Below are positions 1-9,675 of a stretch of 41,298 nt of DNA, piece after piece. Position 1 is the first letter of the stretch, and each line of letters starts with the position of its first letter. Origin of the DNA: Opitutus sp. GAS368 (GTDB taxonomy: Bacteria; Verrucomicrobiota; Verrucomicrobiia; Opitutales; UBA953). The DNA lies in NCBI GenBank assembly GCA_945866215.1, contig CAMBGQ010000013.1, positions 1 through 41,298 of the forward strand, read 5' to 3'. Made by a program: the position numbers and the translations under genes. The notes beneath the pieces are model-generated. The model made no database searches. It worked only from the letters and a program-made list of their open reading frames with translations, and was not told where the DNA came from.

Positions 1-137
1 TTCATCGCGAGACATCGGCCGCCTTGCCGGAGATAGTGCGCCTCGGCGAGACGCTCGCCTTGGGCGCCGAGGTCGGCCGGCGCAGGACGTCCTCGCCACC
101 AAGCCAGGAACGCCGACCATACTTCGAAGAGAAACAT
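1..137 (-). CDS. YraN/UPF0102 family protein, N-terminal fragment (cut by window edge)
   Basis: Reading leftward from an ATG at 135-137, an open frame runs off the window after 45 codons. It shows the UPF0102 (YraN) N-terminal signature G-x-x-G-E-x-x-A-E-x-x-Y-L-x-x-x-G: G24, G27, E28, A31, E32, Y35, L36 and G39. The next codon begins AA and could encode the family's usual Asn. YraN proteins have a restriction-endonuclease-like fold, and their function is poorly defined. The first 20 residues are Trp-rich and may be an extension; a later start is possible but no better candidate is visible. The gene is divergent from the epimerase at 242. Only the N-terminus is seen, so the call rests on one motif. 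Confidence 0.62.
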   Translation of the reverse strand, partial: MFLFEVWSAFLAWWRGRPAPADLGAQGERLAEAHYLRQGGRCLAM

Positions 138-190
138 GGCCGATGGGACCCCAAAGGGGGCTTTTCCGCCACACTGCGAACGAGGGGTTC

Positions 191-220
191 TTGACCTAGG
201 GAACCTTGGGGGGCTTTACT
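191..220 (+). promoter_or_regulatory. possible sigma70-type promoter for the sugar epimerase gene
   Basis: TTGACC (191-196) is followed after 18 bases by TTTACT (215-220), matching the -35 and -10 consensus at 5/6 and 4/6 positions. A start site near 227 would give a leader of only about 15 bases before the ATG at 242. The call comes from motif matching alone. Confidence 0.3.
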
Positions 221-241
221 CTGTCCTTATACCCCACACCC

Positions 242-1093
242 ATGCGTTTCCTCACCCTCCTCGCCCTCGCCGCTGCCGCCTGCGTCAGCGCCGATCCGAT
301 TCCCGAGTCCTTCCGCCAGAACGGTTGGTTCGTCGGCTCCCAAGCTTACACCTTCAAGGAGTTCTCCTTCTTCGAAGCCATCGCTAAGACCAAGGAAGCC
401 GGCGGCAACGTCATCGAACTCTTCCCCGGACAGTCCGTGAAGCCAGGTTCGAAGGAGAAGACCCACCACTCGATGTCCGCTGAGACCATGGCCGAGATCA
501 AAGCCGAGCTCACCCGCCAGGGCGTGCACGCCGTCAACTATGGTGTCGTCGGCGCCAAGACCAAGGAAGAGGTCTATGCCATCATGGCCTTCGCCAAGAA
601 GATGGGCCTCTACGCCGTCTGCACTGAAGCCACCGAACAGGTCGTCCACTGGGAATCCGCCGCCATCGAGTTCGACATCAAGGTCGCCTTCCACGAGCAC
701 GGCACCCGCATCACTAAGGACGGCACGATCGACCCGAAGTATAAGGTCTGGGATCCTCTCTACATCCTCGGTGTCGTCGAAAGCCGCGACGCCCGCGTCG
801 GCGCCTGCGCCGATCTCGGTCACTGGGCCACTTCGAACCTGAGCTCTGTCTGGGCCCTCAAGGTCCTCGAAGGCCGCGTTGTCAGCGTGCACCTCAAGGA
901 CAAGTCAGAGTTTGGCCACAAGGCCTCGGTCGTCGTCGCCGGCAAGGGCGTCTGCGATATCGATGGCTGCCTCAAGGAGCTCATCCGCCAGAAGTTCGAC
1001 GGCCACATCTCCGTCGAGCACGAGAACGACTGGAAGGACAGCGTCCCCCAGGTGAAGCATAATATCGATTTCGTCAAAGCCCGCGCGAAGTAA
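242..1093 (+). CDS. secreted sugar phosphate isomerase/epimerase (xylose isomerase-like TIM barrel)
   Basis: A 283-residue protein beginning MRFLTLLALAAAACVSA, a short Sec signal peptide. The mature part fits the AP-endonuclease-2/xylose-isomerase-like TIM-barrel family: acidic and His positions recur at strand ends, as in the segments AFHEHG, CADLGHWA, HLKDK and SVEHEND, the usual metal ligands (Glu, Asp/His, His, Glu). Exported members of this family are common in Verrucomicrobiota and Planctomycetota and probably isomerise or epimerise free sugars or sugar derivatives; the substrate is unknown. The start at 242 is preferred over an in-frame start at 206 because it gives a clean signal peptide. 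The leader is C-rich with no Shine-Dalgarno. A strong terminator follows at 1117. Confidence 0.82.
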   Translation: MRFLTLLALAAAACVSADPIPESFRQNGWFVGSQAYTFKEFSFFEAIAKTKEAGGNVIELFPGQSVKPGSKEKTHHSMSAETMAEIKAELTRQGVHAVNYGVVGAKTKEEVYAIMAFAKKMGLYAVCTEATEQVVHWESAAIEFDIKVAFHEHGTRITKDGTIDPKYKVWDPLYILGVVESRDARVGACADLGHWATSNLSSVWALKVLEGRVVSVHLKDKSEFGHKASVVVAGKGVCDIDGCLKELIRQKFDGHISVEHENDWKDSVPQVKHNIDFVKARAK

Positions 1094-1116
1094 GGTTTGC
1101 TTACCAAGCGATCATC

Positions 1117-1142
1117 AAGCCCCCGAAGTCGGGGGCTTTTTT
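1117..1142 (+). terminator. rho-independent terminator after the epimerase gene
   Basis: An A-A-GCCCCCG arm pairs with CGGGGGC across a 4-base loop and is followed by six T. It lies 24 bases after the stop codon at 1093. This is one of the three clearest intrinsic terminators in the window. Confidence 0.88.
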
Positions 1143-1168
1143 GTGGGCGTTGAGTTATACTGCTCTAG

Positions 1169-1222
1169 GTAGGGCCAAGCATCCCTGCTTGGCCGCGGCC
1201 GATCAAGGATGGTCGGCCCTAC
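1169..1222. repeat. BIME-like pair of GTAG-REP elements (REP pair A)
   Basis: Two palindromes in opposite orientation, each with GTAG at its outer end. Left: GTAG at 1169-1172, then the hairpin GGCCAAGCA/TGCTTGGCC with loop TCCC, ending at 1194. Right, on the minus strand: GTAG at 1222-1219, then GGCCGACCA/TGATCGGCC, ending at 1197. GTAG plus an imperfect palindrome, in head-to-head pairs, is the layout of RAYT-associated REP sequences (established for that class). The pair at 13060-13113 is nearly the same sequence. It lies between the convergent epimerase and dioxygenase genes. Confidence 0.75.
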
Positions 1223-1238
1223 CTGGACTGGCTCCACG

Positions 1239-1282
1239 TTTGCACCTTTGCACAGGCCGCAGGCCGATTTGCACTTTTGCAC
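1239..1282. repeat. 15-base direct repeat (TTTGCAC-type units)
   Basis: TTTGCACCTTTGCAC at 1239-1253 recurs with one change at 1268-1282, separated by a small GGCC-GCA-GGCC palindrome. Each copy is itself two TTTGCAC units. It sits between the two REP loci and resembles the short-period units seen in other gaps of the left part. Confidence 0.6.
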
Positions 1283-1284
1283 GA

Positions 1285-1309
1285 GGGCAGCACGCGGTGC
1301 TGCCCCTAC
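1285..1309 (-). repeat. solitary GTAG-REP element
   Basis: Read on the minus strand from 1309: GTAG, then the palindrome GGGCAGCAC/GTGCTGCCC with a short loop. It has the same architecture as the paired elements at 1169, 6916, 11587 and 13060 but without a partner. It ends nine bases before the stop codon of the dioxygenase gene at 1318. Confidence 0.65.
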
Positions 1310-1317
1310 CCTCCGCT

Positions 1318-1989
1318 TCACCCTTCCGGCGTAAACCCGAGCACAACATCCCAGCGCGCAGAAAGTTCGCCGGCCTTGGAACCTTTAAGTGAATCGAACG
1401 CCAACGAGACGCTCTCGCGCTGCTTGGCATCCTTGATGCCCTTGTAGACACCGTCCCTCTCATTTCGCTCGTGGCCCTTGATATAGCACTGGGTGATGAG
1501 CTCTTTCTTGCCTTTAATTCGGACGGCGAGGTGGATGTGCGGCGCGCGCGGCCCATAAGGCACCGGTTTGATGGTGCGGAAGACATACTCGCCGTTGGAT
1601 CCGGTGAGGAAGCGGCCGAAGCCCTGGAAGTTGCCATCCCGCTTGGCGGCGTTACCAGACTTGGTGTGGATATAGGCACCGTTGTTATCGGCCTGCCAGA
1701 TCTCGACCAACGCATTACGCACGGGGTCGCCGTGTTCGTCGAGGATTCGCCCGGACAGCCAGGCAATCTCCCCGACCGCCGGCGTGACGCCGTTGTTCAG
1801 GATGATCAGGTCGTTATCGGTATCGAGCGGCAGCTGGTCGGGATAAAACGGCCCCTGGGTCTGCTTCGGCGTGCGCGTCAGCGCCTCGGCGAACGCGCCG
1901 GGCACCGCGAACAGCGCCGCCCCCAGGGCGACCTGGCGGAGGAAATCACGACGGGCACGGAGATTCGCCGGCAGAGGGGGTAGGGGCAT
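1318..1989 (-). CDS. intradiol ring-cleavage dioxygenase-like protein, Tat-exported
   Basis: A 223-residue protein. Residues about 10-35 hold a twin-arginine signal (RRDFLRQ followed by a hydrophobic Ala-rich stretch). The mature region resembles the protocatechuate 3,4-dioxygenase/catechol dioxygenase fold: TQGPFYP near its start, the segment LVEIWQADNNGAY with a candidate first iron Tyr, and PYGPRAPHIHL with a second Tyr and the His-x-His iron pair. Intradiol enzymes are Fe(III) proteins that open catechols between the hydroxyls; exported versions with unknown aromatic substrates are common in soil and aquatic bacteria. The ATG at 1989 is chosen because codons further upstream run into the repeat mosaic and look non-coding. 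It is divergent from ligA. Confidence 0.8.
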   Translation of the reverse strand: MPLPPLPANLRARRDFLRQVALGAALFAVPGAFAEALTRTPKQTQGPFYPDQLPLDTDNDLIILNNGVTPAVGEIAWLSGRILDEHGDPVRNALVEIWQADNNGAYIHTKSGNAAKRDGNFQGFGRFLTGSNGEYVFRTIKPVPYGPRAPHIHLAVRIKGKKELITQCYIKGHERNERDGVYKGIKDAKQRESVSLAFDSLKGSKAGELSARWDVVLGFTPEG

Positions 1990-4328
<2,339 letters not shown>

Positions 4329-4330
4329 AC

Positions 4331-4777
4331 ATGGCCACCTTGCCCTTTCTCCCCGACGCCGCGGCGGAGCTTGCCCGCAAGGGGGACACGGCCGGTTTGG
4401 CCGCGCTGATCAAAGCCGACCTGGCAGTGGACGCACAGGACACCAAGGGCAACACGCTGCTGATGCTGGCATCCTACCATGGCAAGGCCGAGACGGTCGC
4501 GATGCTGCTCAAGGCATGCGCCACGGTCGACCTCCGCAATGCGAAGGGCCAGACGCCCCTCGGTGGCGTGGCCTTTAAGGGCTACGTCGACATCGCCACC
4601 CTGCTGCTCGACGCCGGCGCCGACCCGGTGACCGACCAGGGCGGATCGACCCCCGCCGACTTCGCCACCTTGGCCGGCAAGACCGAGATCCTCGCGCTCC
4701 TGCAGTCGCGTCGTGACAACGCCGCCCAACCGACCCGCTGGTATAGCAAGCTGATCGGTTGGGTGCGGAGGAGCTAA
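4331..4777 (+). CDS. small ankyrin-repeat protein
   Basis: A 148-residue protein made almost entirely of ankyrin repeats: KGNTLLMLASYHGKAETVAMLL, then KGQTPLGGVAFKGYVDIATLLLDAGAD, then GGSTPADFATLAGKTEILALL. No signal peptide is visible. The ATG at 4331 lies two bases after the ligA stop; a TTG at 4325 would instead overlap that stop (TTGA), so translational coupling to ligA is likely either way. Ankyrin repeats mediate protein-protein contacts; the partner is unknown. The co-operon position suggests expression with the ligase but does not prove a shared role. Confidence 0.85.
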   Translation: MATLPFLPDAAAELARKGDTAGLAALIKADLAVDAQDTKGNTLLMLASYHGKAETVAMLLKACATVDLRNAKGQTPLGGVAFKGYVDIATLLLDAGADPVTDQGGSTPADFATLAGKTEILALLQSRRDNAAQPTRWYSKLIGWVRRS

Positions 4778-4783
4778 TCACTC

Positions 4784-4822
4784 TCGGGTGGCGGGTGGCA
4801 GCCCCGGGTGGCAGGTGGCGGG
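4784..4822. repeat. alpha module of the heptad-repeat family (39-base unit)
   Basis: Two GGGTGGC heptads, the spacer AGCCCC, then GGGTGGC, AGGTGGC and GGG. It matches the reverse complement of 2197-2235 at 37 of 39 positions and the copy at 7991-8028 closely. It is a solitary arm without an inverted partner, between the ankyrin gene and the esterase gene. Confidence 0.75.
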
Positions 4823-4879
4823 ATATGCGTGATTCCCACTCGTCACCGTCAGGACATCGCTCATCCTGCGCTCACCCCG

Positions 4880-6853
4880 ATGAGATTCCTACTGCTTTGC
4901 TTGCTGCCCTTGCTGACCCACCTCGGCGCGGAGACATTGCCGCCGCTCAAGGACGGCAAGGTGCCGCAGAACCTTGATGAGCTGTGGACAGGGTTCGATC
5001 CGCGCAAGGAACCCCTCGAAGTGGAGGTGACCAAAGAGTGGGAGGTCGACGGCATCGTCTGCCAGATCATCCGCTACCGCGTGGGCGTCTTTAAAGGCCA
5101 GCCCGCAACCATGGCGGCGTTCTACGCTTTCCCGAAAGGCGCGAAAGCCCTTCCCGGACTGATGCACATCCATGGCGGCGGACAGTCCGCGAATCTCGCA
5201 ACGGTCGTAACCGACGCAAAGCGCGGCTATGCGAGCCTGTCGCTCAACTGGGGCGGCAACAAGATGACGCTGGCCAACGGGAAGATCTACGACGGCCTTA
5301 ACACCGATTGGGGCGCGCTCGACGCCACCCACCCTCCTCAGCGCAATAAGGTGAATCACTTCGCCGGCGGTACAGCGCCCGACGACTTCACGCTTGATGC
5401 CGTAGATTCGCCCCGGAACGACAACTGGTTCCTCGTCACGCTCGCCGCGCGCCGCGGCCTCACCTTCCTGCAAAGCCGACCTGAGGTCAACCCGGCCCGC
5501 CTCGGCGTCTATGGCCACTCCATGGGCGGACGGCTCACGACCCATCTCACCGGTATCGACCGCCGTGTGCAAGCCGCCGTACCGTCCTGCGGTGGCTCGG
5601 GCGACCTCACGGCCTCGCTCGACGAGATGCCCGGCGGCCAGCGCTCCAAGGCCACACCCCTCGCCTTGGCGACGACGTCCGAGAATCCGTATATCCGCCG
5701 GCTCGCCGTACCAACGCTCTGGCTCTCGCCGACGAATGATTTCCACGCGCACATGGACAACATGGCGTGGAACTGGCGCGACGTACCCGACTCGATCCTG
5801 CGCCTGAGCATGTCGCCGCACTTCAACCACCGACACGACCACGCCAGCGCCCTCACGCAGCACTTCTGGTTCGAGACCCACCTCAAGGGCAAGACCGGGC
5901 TCGTCCCGACCACGCCCAAGATTACCCTCGAACTCGGACGCGTCCCCAAAGTCGTCGTCACGCCCGATGCCGCCCCGCCCTATCAGGCCGTCCGCATCTA
6001 CGTCAGCCAAGACGTGCATGAGCTCACCCGCTTCTGGCGTAGCGTCGAGGCCAAGCAGGTCGACGGACGCTGGGTCGCCGAGGCCCCGCTCATGGATTCG
6101 ACGCAGCCGCTCTTCGCCTACGCGAGCGTCGTCTACCCGACCCCGGAAGCATACCGCAAGATTGCTAACCCACCAGGCACGGCGAATTCCGACACCTATT
6201 ACTTCAGCTCACGCGAAACCTGGGCCACGCCGGCCCAGCTCAAGCAGGCTGGCGCAGAAGTGGCCGATAGTCCCGAGCGGATGATCTGCGCGGACAGCGC
6301 TGCTTGGGGCGATTGGTATCAGCTCAGCTGGGACCACCCAGCACTCTGGAGCATAACTACCCGTAAGGTCAAAGACCCAAAGTGGCGCGGACCGGCCGGA
6401 GCCAAACTCCGCTTCGAGATCGCCGCTCGCGAAGACAGCTGGCTGGCCGTGCGTTGCATGAGCAATGAATGGGGCGCCTTCGCCGCTGGCCCGAAGGCGG
6501 AATACGCCGCCGTGAAGAAACTCGAGGTCAAGGACGGCTGGGCGACGGTCGAAGTCGACCTGTCGGACCTGCGTCCAATCGGCGCGACCAAGGCGACGCT
6601 CGCCGACTGGAGCACCCTGACCGACCTCAGCTTCACGCCGAACATCCCGGCAGAACTCAAGACCGCGGAGATGACTCCGACGAAAGGCTGGACGCGTGAG
6701 CTCAATCCCGCGATCCGCAACCTGCGCTGGGAAGGCGGTGCTTATAGCGCCACACAGCAAGCTCCGGCGACTTTGACCGAAGCTGAACGCACCAAGGCCT
6801 TCAACGATTCCATCAAGGCCTCGCTCGAGCAGGAGAAGAAGGATAAGCGATAA
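4880..6853 (+). CDS. secreted alpha/beta-hydrolase (acetyl xylan esterase/dienelactone hydrolase-like) with extra C-terminal region
   Basis: A 657-residue protein starting MRFLLLCLLPLLTHLGA, a Sec signal peptide. Residues about 50-370 form an alpha/beta-hydrolase domain: HIHGGG oxyanion-type loop, nucleophile elbow GHSMGG with S214, likely acid D287 (SPTNDFH), and a His-rich segment near 314-321 supplying the base. This resembles acetyl xylan esterase or dienelactone-hydrolase relatives that attack ester groups on plant or algal material. The remaining 280 residues are unlike the hydrolase core: part looks beta-rich (RIYVSQDVHELTRFWRS; KLRFEIAAREDSW) and could be a carbohydrate-binding module; this is inference. 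The ATG at 4880 gives the signal peptide, so the in-frame start at 4808 is rejected. The leader has no Shine-Dalgarno. Confidence 0.78.
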   Translation: MRFLLLCLLPLLTHLGAETLPPLKDGKVPQNLDELWTGFDPRKEPLEVEVTKEWEVDGIVCQIIRYRVGVFKGQPATMAAFYAFPKGAKALPGLMHIHGGGQSANLATVVTDAKRGYASLSLNWGGNKMTLANGKIYDGLNTDWGALDATHPPQRNKVNHFAGGTAPDDFTLDAVDSPRNDNWFLVTLAARRGLTFLQSRPEVNPARLGVYGHSMGGRLTTHLTGIDRRVQAAVPSCGGSGDLTASLDEMPGGQRSKATPLALATTSENPYIRRLAVPTLWLSPTNDFHAHMDNMAWNWRDVPDSILRLSMSPHFNHRHDHASALTQHFWFETHLKGKTGLVPTTPKITLELGRVPKVVVTPDAAPPYQAVRIYVSQDVHELTRFWRSVEAKQVDGRWVAEAPLMDSTQPLFAYASVVYPTPEAYRKIANPPGTANSDTYYFSSRETWATPAQLKQAGAEVADSPERMICADSAAWGDWYQLSWDHPALWSITTRKVKDPKWRGPAGAKLRFEIAAREDSWLAVRCMSNEWGAFAAGPKAEYAAVKKLEVKDGWATVEVDLSDLRPIGATKATLADWSTLTDLSFTPNIPAELKTAEMTPTKGWTRELNPAIRNLRWEGGAYSATQQAPATLTEAERTKAFNDSIKASLEQEKKDKR

Positions 6854-7330
6854 CGAATAGGTTTTAGCGGTTAGCGGTTGGCGGTTAGCGGTTGGGGAAT
6901 GATATTGGCGTGAAGGTAGGGGCACGATTCATCGTGCACTCCTTTACGGAGGGCGCGGCGTAGCCACGCCCCTACCCGAGGCGAGAAAGCGAAACTCAAA
7001 GGGAAACCGGAGACCGGATAATTGGCTGGGGATGTATTTTCGGGTGACGGGTGACAGCCACGGGTTCCGGTAGTTCAGGCGCCAGCCGCTCGGGAATCAG
7101 CCGCAGGAACCAGGAGCCGATGGCCGATGGCTGAAAAGCCGACTCCTGAATCGCCGATGCCCCGGTGGCTGTCACCCGTCACCTGAAGCAATGTGGCACC
7201 TCAGCATCCTTTCCGGTTTCCGGTCTCCCCTTGATTGATTCGTTTGCCTCGCAGCCGTTCACCATGCCAGCAGAACCCCAAGGGCGTCGCCCTTTCTTGA
7301 CCTTATCGGCGGCGCCCTTTGTAGTCCGAC
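6854..7330. repeat. 477-base gap built of beta heptads, a REP pair and a nested double inverted repeat
   Basis: The gap between esterase and serB holds no gene. In order: four beta heptads GCGGTTA/GCGGTTG (6867-6894); a REP pair (6916-6975); gamma arm with GGGAAACCGGAGACCGG (from about 6997); alpha arm with two GGGTGAC heptads plus AGCCAC (7041-7064); delta core (7065-7160) with CCGATGG repeats; alpha' (7161-7186); gamma' (7208-7234). The alpha pair lies wholly inside the gamma pair, giving a doll-in-doll palindrome of about 240 bases. A small AAGGGCG/CGCCCTT hairpin lies near 7279-7295, just before serB. Confidence 0.72.
6916..6975. repeat. BIME-like pair of GTAG-REP elements (REP pair B)
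   Basis: Left: GTAG at 6916-6919, then a palindrome GCACGAT/ATCGTGC. Right, on the minus strand: GTAG at 6975-6972, then GGGCGTGGC paired imperfectly with GCCGCGCCC, ending at 6951. A short CTCC/GGAG hairpin lies between them. It is inside the esterase-serB gap next to the heptad mosaic. Confidence 0.65.
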
Positions 7331-7969
7331 GTGGCCACGAAGCTTCTTCTTCTCGACTGTGATTCGACTCTCTCGTCCATCGAGGGCATCGACGAACTCG
7401 GCCGTCTGCGCGGGCCGGAGACCTTCAAAGCCGTCGAGGATATGACCAACGCGGCCATGGACGGCGGGACGCCGATGGAAGCCATCTTCGCCAAGCGCCT
7501 CGACATCATCAAGCCAACCAAGGCCGAACTGGAAGAAATCGGCGCGAAGTATATCGCGACGGTCGAACCCACCGCGAAGGCCACGCTTGATCAGCTCCGC
7601 GCCGATGGCTGGAAGATCGCCATCGTCAGCGGCGGCTTCACCCAGGCCATCCTCCCTCTCGCCGCCCACCTCGGCATCGACCGCGTCGAAGCGGTCATCC
7701 TCCGCTTCCACGCCGACGGCTCCTATGCCGGCTTTGACGAGTCCTGCCCGACCTGTCGCTCCCAGGGCAAGAACGTCGTTGCTCGTCGCCTGCGCGCCGA
7801 GCACCAGGCCACGCACGTGGTCATGGTCGGCGACGGCGCCAGTGACCTCGAGGTCAAGGGCGACGCCGATAAGGTCATTGGCTTCGGCCGCTACGCCGTC
7901 CGCCCTAAAGTCAAAGCGGGCGCGGATGCGTTTATTATGTCGCTGGATCAGTTGCCTGGAGTCCTGTAA
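7331..7969 (+). CDS. serB: phosphoserine phosphatase, HAD superfamily
   Basis: A 212-residue HAD hydrolase. Motif I is DCDST (nucleophile D9, acid D11). Then come EGIDELG as in SerB, motif II IVSGGFTQ, and motif IV VGDGASDLEV, which places the Mg2+ aspartates. It dephosphorylates phosphoserine in the last step of serine synthesis. The length fits a single-domain SerB without the N-terminal ACT region. The start is a GTG at 7331, directly before ATKLLLLDCD; no better upstream start exists. A Cys pair (SCPTC) lies in the region leading to the conserved Lys (SQGKN), not typical of the family. It is flanked by repeat mosaics on both sides, so it is probably a single-gene transcript. Confidence 0.86.
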   Translation: MATKLLLLDCDSTLSSIEGIDELGRLRGPETFKAVEDMTNAAMDGGTPMEAIFAKRLDIIKPTKAELEEIGAKYIATVEPTAKATLDQLRADGWKIAIVSGGFTQAILPLAAHLGIDRVEAVILRFHADGSYAGFDESCPTCRSQGKNVVARRLRAEHQATHVVMVGDGASDLEVKGDADKVIGFGRYAVRPKVKAGADAFIMSLDQLPGVL

Positions 7970-7990
7970 GACCCACGAGAGAGTTCGTTA

Positions 7991-8028
7991 CGGGTGGCAG
8001 GTGGCGGCCTCAGGTGGCAGGTGGCGGG
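7991..8028. repeat. alpha module of the heptad-repeat family
   Basis: GGGTGGC, AGGTGGC, spacer GGCCTC, AGGTGGC, AGGTGGC, GGG: the same 7-7-6-7-7 layout as 4784-4822. It is a solitary arm starting 21 bases after the serB stop codon. Confidence 0.72.
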
Positions 8029-8038
8029 AAGGCGGAAC

Positions 8039-8145
8039 TCAAAGGGAGACCGGAAACCGGATAATTGGATTGGCCATCAATAGCCCCAGCATTCTTTCCG
8101 GTTTCCGGTCTCCTTGACTTTCCCAACCGCCAACCGCTAACCGCC
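8039..8145. repeat. gamma inverted repeat plus beta heptads (reverse orientation)
   Basis: Left arm 8039-8064 and right arm 8093-8117 share a perfect 17-base complement (GGAGACCGGAAACCGGA against its reverse complement), with about 28 bases between. Within each arm the units GGAGACC/GGAAACC are 7 bases long. At 8125-8145 follow three heptads AACCGCC, AACCGCT, AACCGCC, the reverse complement of the beta module at 6867. It lies between serB and the ThuA gene. Confidence 0.74.
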
Positions 8146-8197
8146 AACACCAGCCTCACTCCTTGCCATCCTTAGCCCATTCTCCTACCCATACTAC

Positions 8198-9022
8198 ATG
8201 CGCTGTCTCCTCCCCCTGCTGGCCATCGTCTCGGTCTTCGCCGCTGACGCCCCTGCCCCGCTCCGCGTCTTCCTGCGTTGCGGACCCAAGAGCCATGGAC
8301 CGGGCGACCATGACCACCCCGCCTTCGCGCGCGACTGGCAGCCCCTGCTCAAGCAGGCGGGCATGAAAGCCTCCGTCGGCGATGCCGACGCCAAGGGCGT
8401 GCAGACCTTCCCCTCGGATGAAGAACTCGCACGCACCGACGTGCTCGTCATCCACCGCCAAGGCGGCGGGGACTTCAAGCCGGACGAACGCGAGCGCGTC
8501 GCCAAGTTTGCGGCCCGCGGCGGCGGCTTCGTGGTGATCCACGCCGGCGCCGTCGCTGGCAATGATGCCTCCGCCGATTTTTATAAAGACCTCGTCGGCG
8601 GATCTTGGCGTCAGAAGGTCACCAAATTCCGCGAAGGCCCGATGGAACTCAAGTTTGTCGACCAAGCACACATCGTCACCAAGGGCGTGGCCGACTTCGG
8701 CATGAAGGATGAGATCTACTATGACATGGACATGCGCGACGACATCCATGCGCTCGCGACCGCGGTCACGCCGAAGAAAGGCGAGAAGCCCGACATCCAG
8801 ACGCAGCTCTGGACGTATGAGAAGCCCGGCGCCCAGCGCGCCTTCGTCTTTATCCCCGGACATACCTACCTTAACTTCAGCCGCACCGACGTGAAGCTCC
8901 TGCTCCTGCGCGGTATCGCTTGGGCGGGACGACAGGCGCCGAGCCAACAACTCGAACAGACCGCGCTGCTCCAGGTCTGCGTGTTTCCAGGCGTGCCCGT
9001 GGCTCCGCCGGCAAAGAAGTGA
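8198..9022 (+). CDS. secreted ThuA-like domain protein
   Basis: A 274-residue protein with a Sec signal peptide (MRCLLPLLAIVSVFAADA). The rest matches the ThuA (trehalose-utilisation/class-I glutamine-amidotransferase-like) fold: LRVFLRCGPKSHGPGDHDH at its start, DVLVIHRQGG, then GGGFVVIHAGAVAG and a late FVFIPGHTY. ThuA domains are widespread in exported Verrucomicrobiota and Planctomycetota proteins and are linked to sugar metabolism, but their reaction is not settled. The ATG at 8198 is chosen for the signal peptide; the leader is pyrimidine-rich with no Shine-Dalgarno. It converges on the SRPBCC gene, sharing a hairpin at 9031. Confidence 0.84.
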   Translation: MRCLLPLLAIVSVFAADAPAPLRVFLRCGPKSHGPGDHDHPAFARDWQPLLKQAGMKASVGDADAKGVQTFPSDEELARTDVLVIHRQGGGDFKPDERERVAKFAARGGGFVVIHAGAVAGNDASADFYKDLVGGSWRQKVTKFREGPMELKFVDQAHIVTKGVADFGMKDEIYYDMDMRDDIHALATAVTPKKGEKPDIQTQLWTYEKPGAQRAFVFIPGHTYLNFSRTDVKLLLLRGIAWAGRQAPSQQLEQTALLQVCVFPGVPVAPPAKK

Positions 9023-9030
9023 GATGAGGG

Positions 9031-9049
9031 CTGGGGGCTAGACCCCCAG
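9031..9049. terminator. hairpin between convergent genes
   Basis: CTGGGGG and CCCCCAG pair around a 5-base loop CTAGA. The SRPBCC stop codon lies in it (9038-9040). Neither side carries a T run, so bidirectional termination is plausible but not certain. Confidence 0.4.
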
Positions 9050-9559
9050 GATTTCGCGGATCTTGGTGCGGCGGTAGCGGAAGATACCTTCGACCTTCCT
9101 CTTCACGAACGGATAGGCGATATCACCGAACGGCCAGAGCGGCAGCTTATAGAGGACTTCGTCATCCATCCGCGTCTTGCCGCCTTCATCGGCGAAATTA
9201 TGCGTGTGGAACCAGACCGCATAGGGCCCCTTGAGCTGCTCATCAGCGAAGGCGTAAGGGGGGTCCCAATGGGTGATGCGGGTACGCCAGCCGAAGGGGA
9301 TGCCGTTGAGTGACAGGCTGTAATCGATGAGGGTACCCTGTTTCATCGCGATTGGCAGCGGGGTCTTGATGCGGAAACTCAGCTCCGGCGGGGTGATTGC
9401 CTGGAGGTTCTCGGCCTTGGAGAAGAATTCGAAGACCTGTTCGATCGGTAACGGCAGAAGCGTGCTTTCGAAATAACGATGGACGCCCCGGGGCAACGAA
9501 TTCGGCTTCGCGAGATGGTCGCGCCGGTGGGCGCGGATGACGTCGCTATAATCGGACAC
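9038..9559 (-). CDS. SRPBCC-family (START-like) ligand-binding protein
   Basis: A 173-residue soluble protein without signal peptide. It fits the SRPBCC/polyketide-cyclase-like superfamily: an opening beta strand HRYFESTLLPLPIEQVFEFFSKAENL, then ITPPELSFRI, later GWRTRITHWDPPYAFADEQ and a closing helix. The pattern PxxxVFxFFSxAENLxxITPP is typical of the SRPBCC group sometimes labelled cell-division inhibitor or CoxG-like. These proteins bind hydrophobic ligands; the ligand here is unknown. The ATG at 9559 is the natural start. It is convergent with the ThuA gene and divergent from the unknown gene at 9676. Confidence 0.8.
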   Translation of the reverse strand: MSDYSDVIRAHRRDHLAKPNSLPRGVHRYFESTLLPLPIEQVFEFFSKAENLQAITPPELSFRIKTPLPIAMKQGTLIDYSLSLNGIPFGWRTRITHWDPPYAFADEQLKGPYAVWFHTHNFADEGGKTRMDDEVLYKLPLWPFGDIAYPFVKRKVEGIFRYRRTKIREILGV

Positions 9560-9675
9560 GGCAAGTAACGGAGAACCGCAGGCTGGCTGGCTTGGGGCTC
9601 AGTGTCAAGGGACGCCCACGGGAAAGGGCTTGCCGAGGGGGCTGGTCGGGTTTCCCTTTAAGGCCACCCTTTCAA

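Noticed and set aside
1203-1766. Frame overlapping the intradiol dioxygenase on the same strand
   Set aside because: Runs through a REP pair and the direct repeats and has Ser/Arg-rich shadow composition; the dioxygenase frame carries the motifs.
9023-9037. Intrinsic terminator with T run for the ThuA gene
   Set aside because: The nearby hairpin has no T run on either strand; it is listed only as a low-confidence hairpin.
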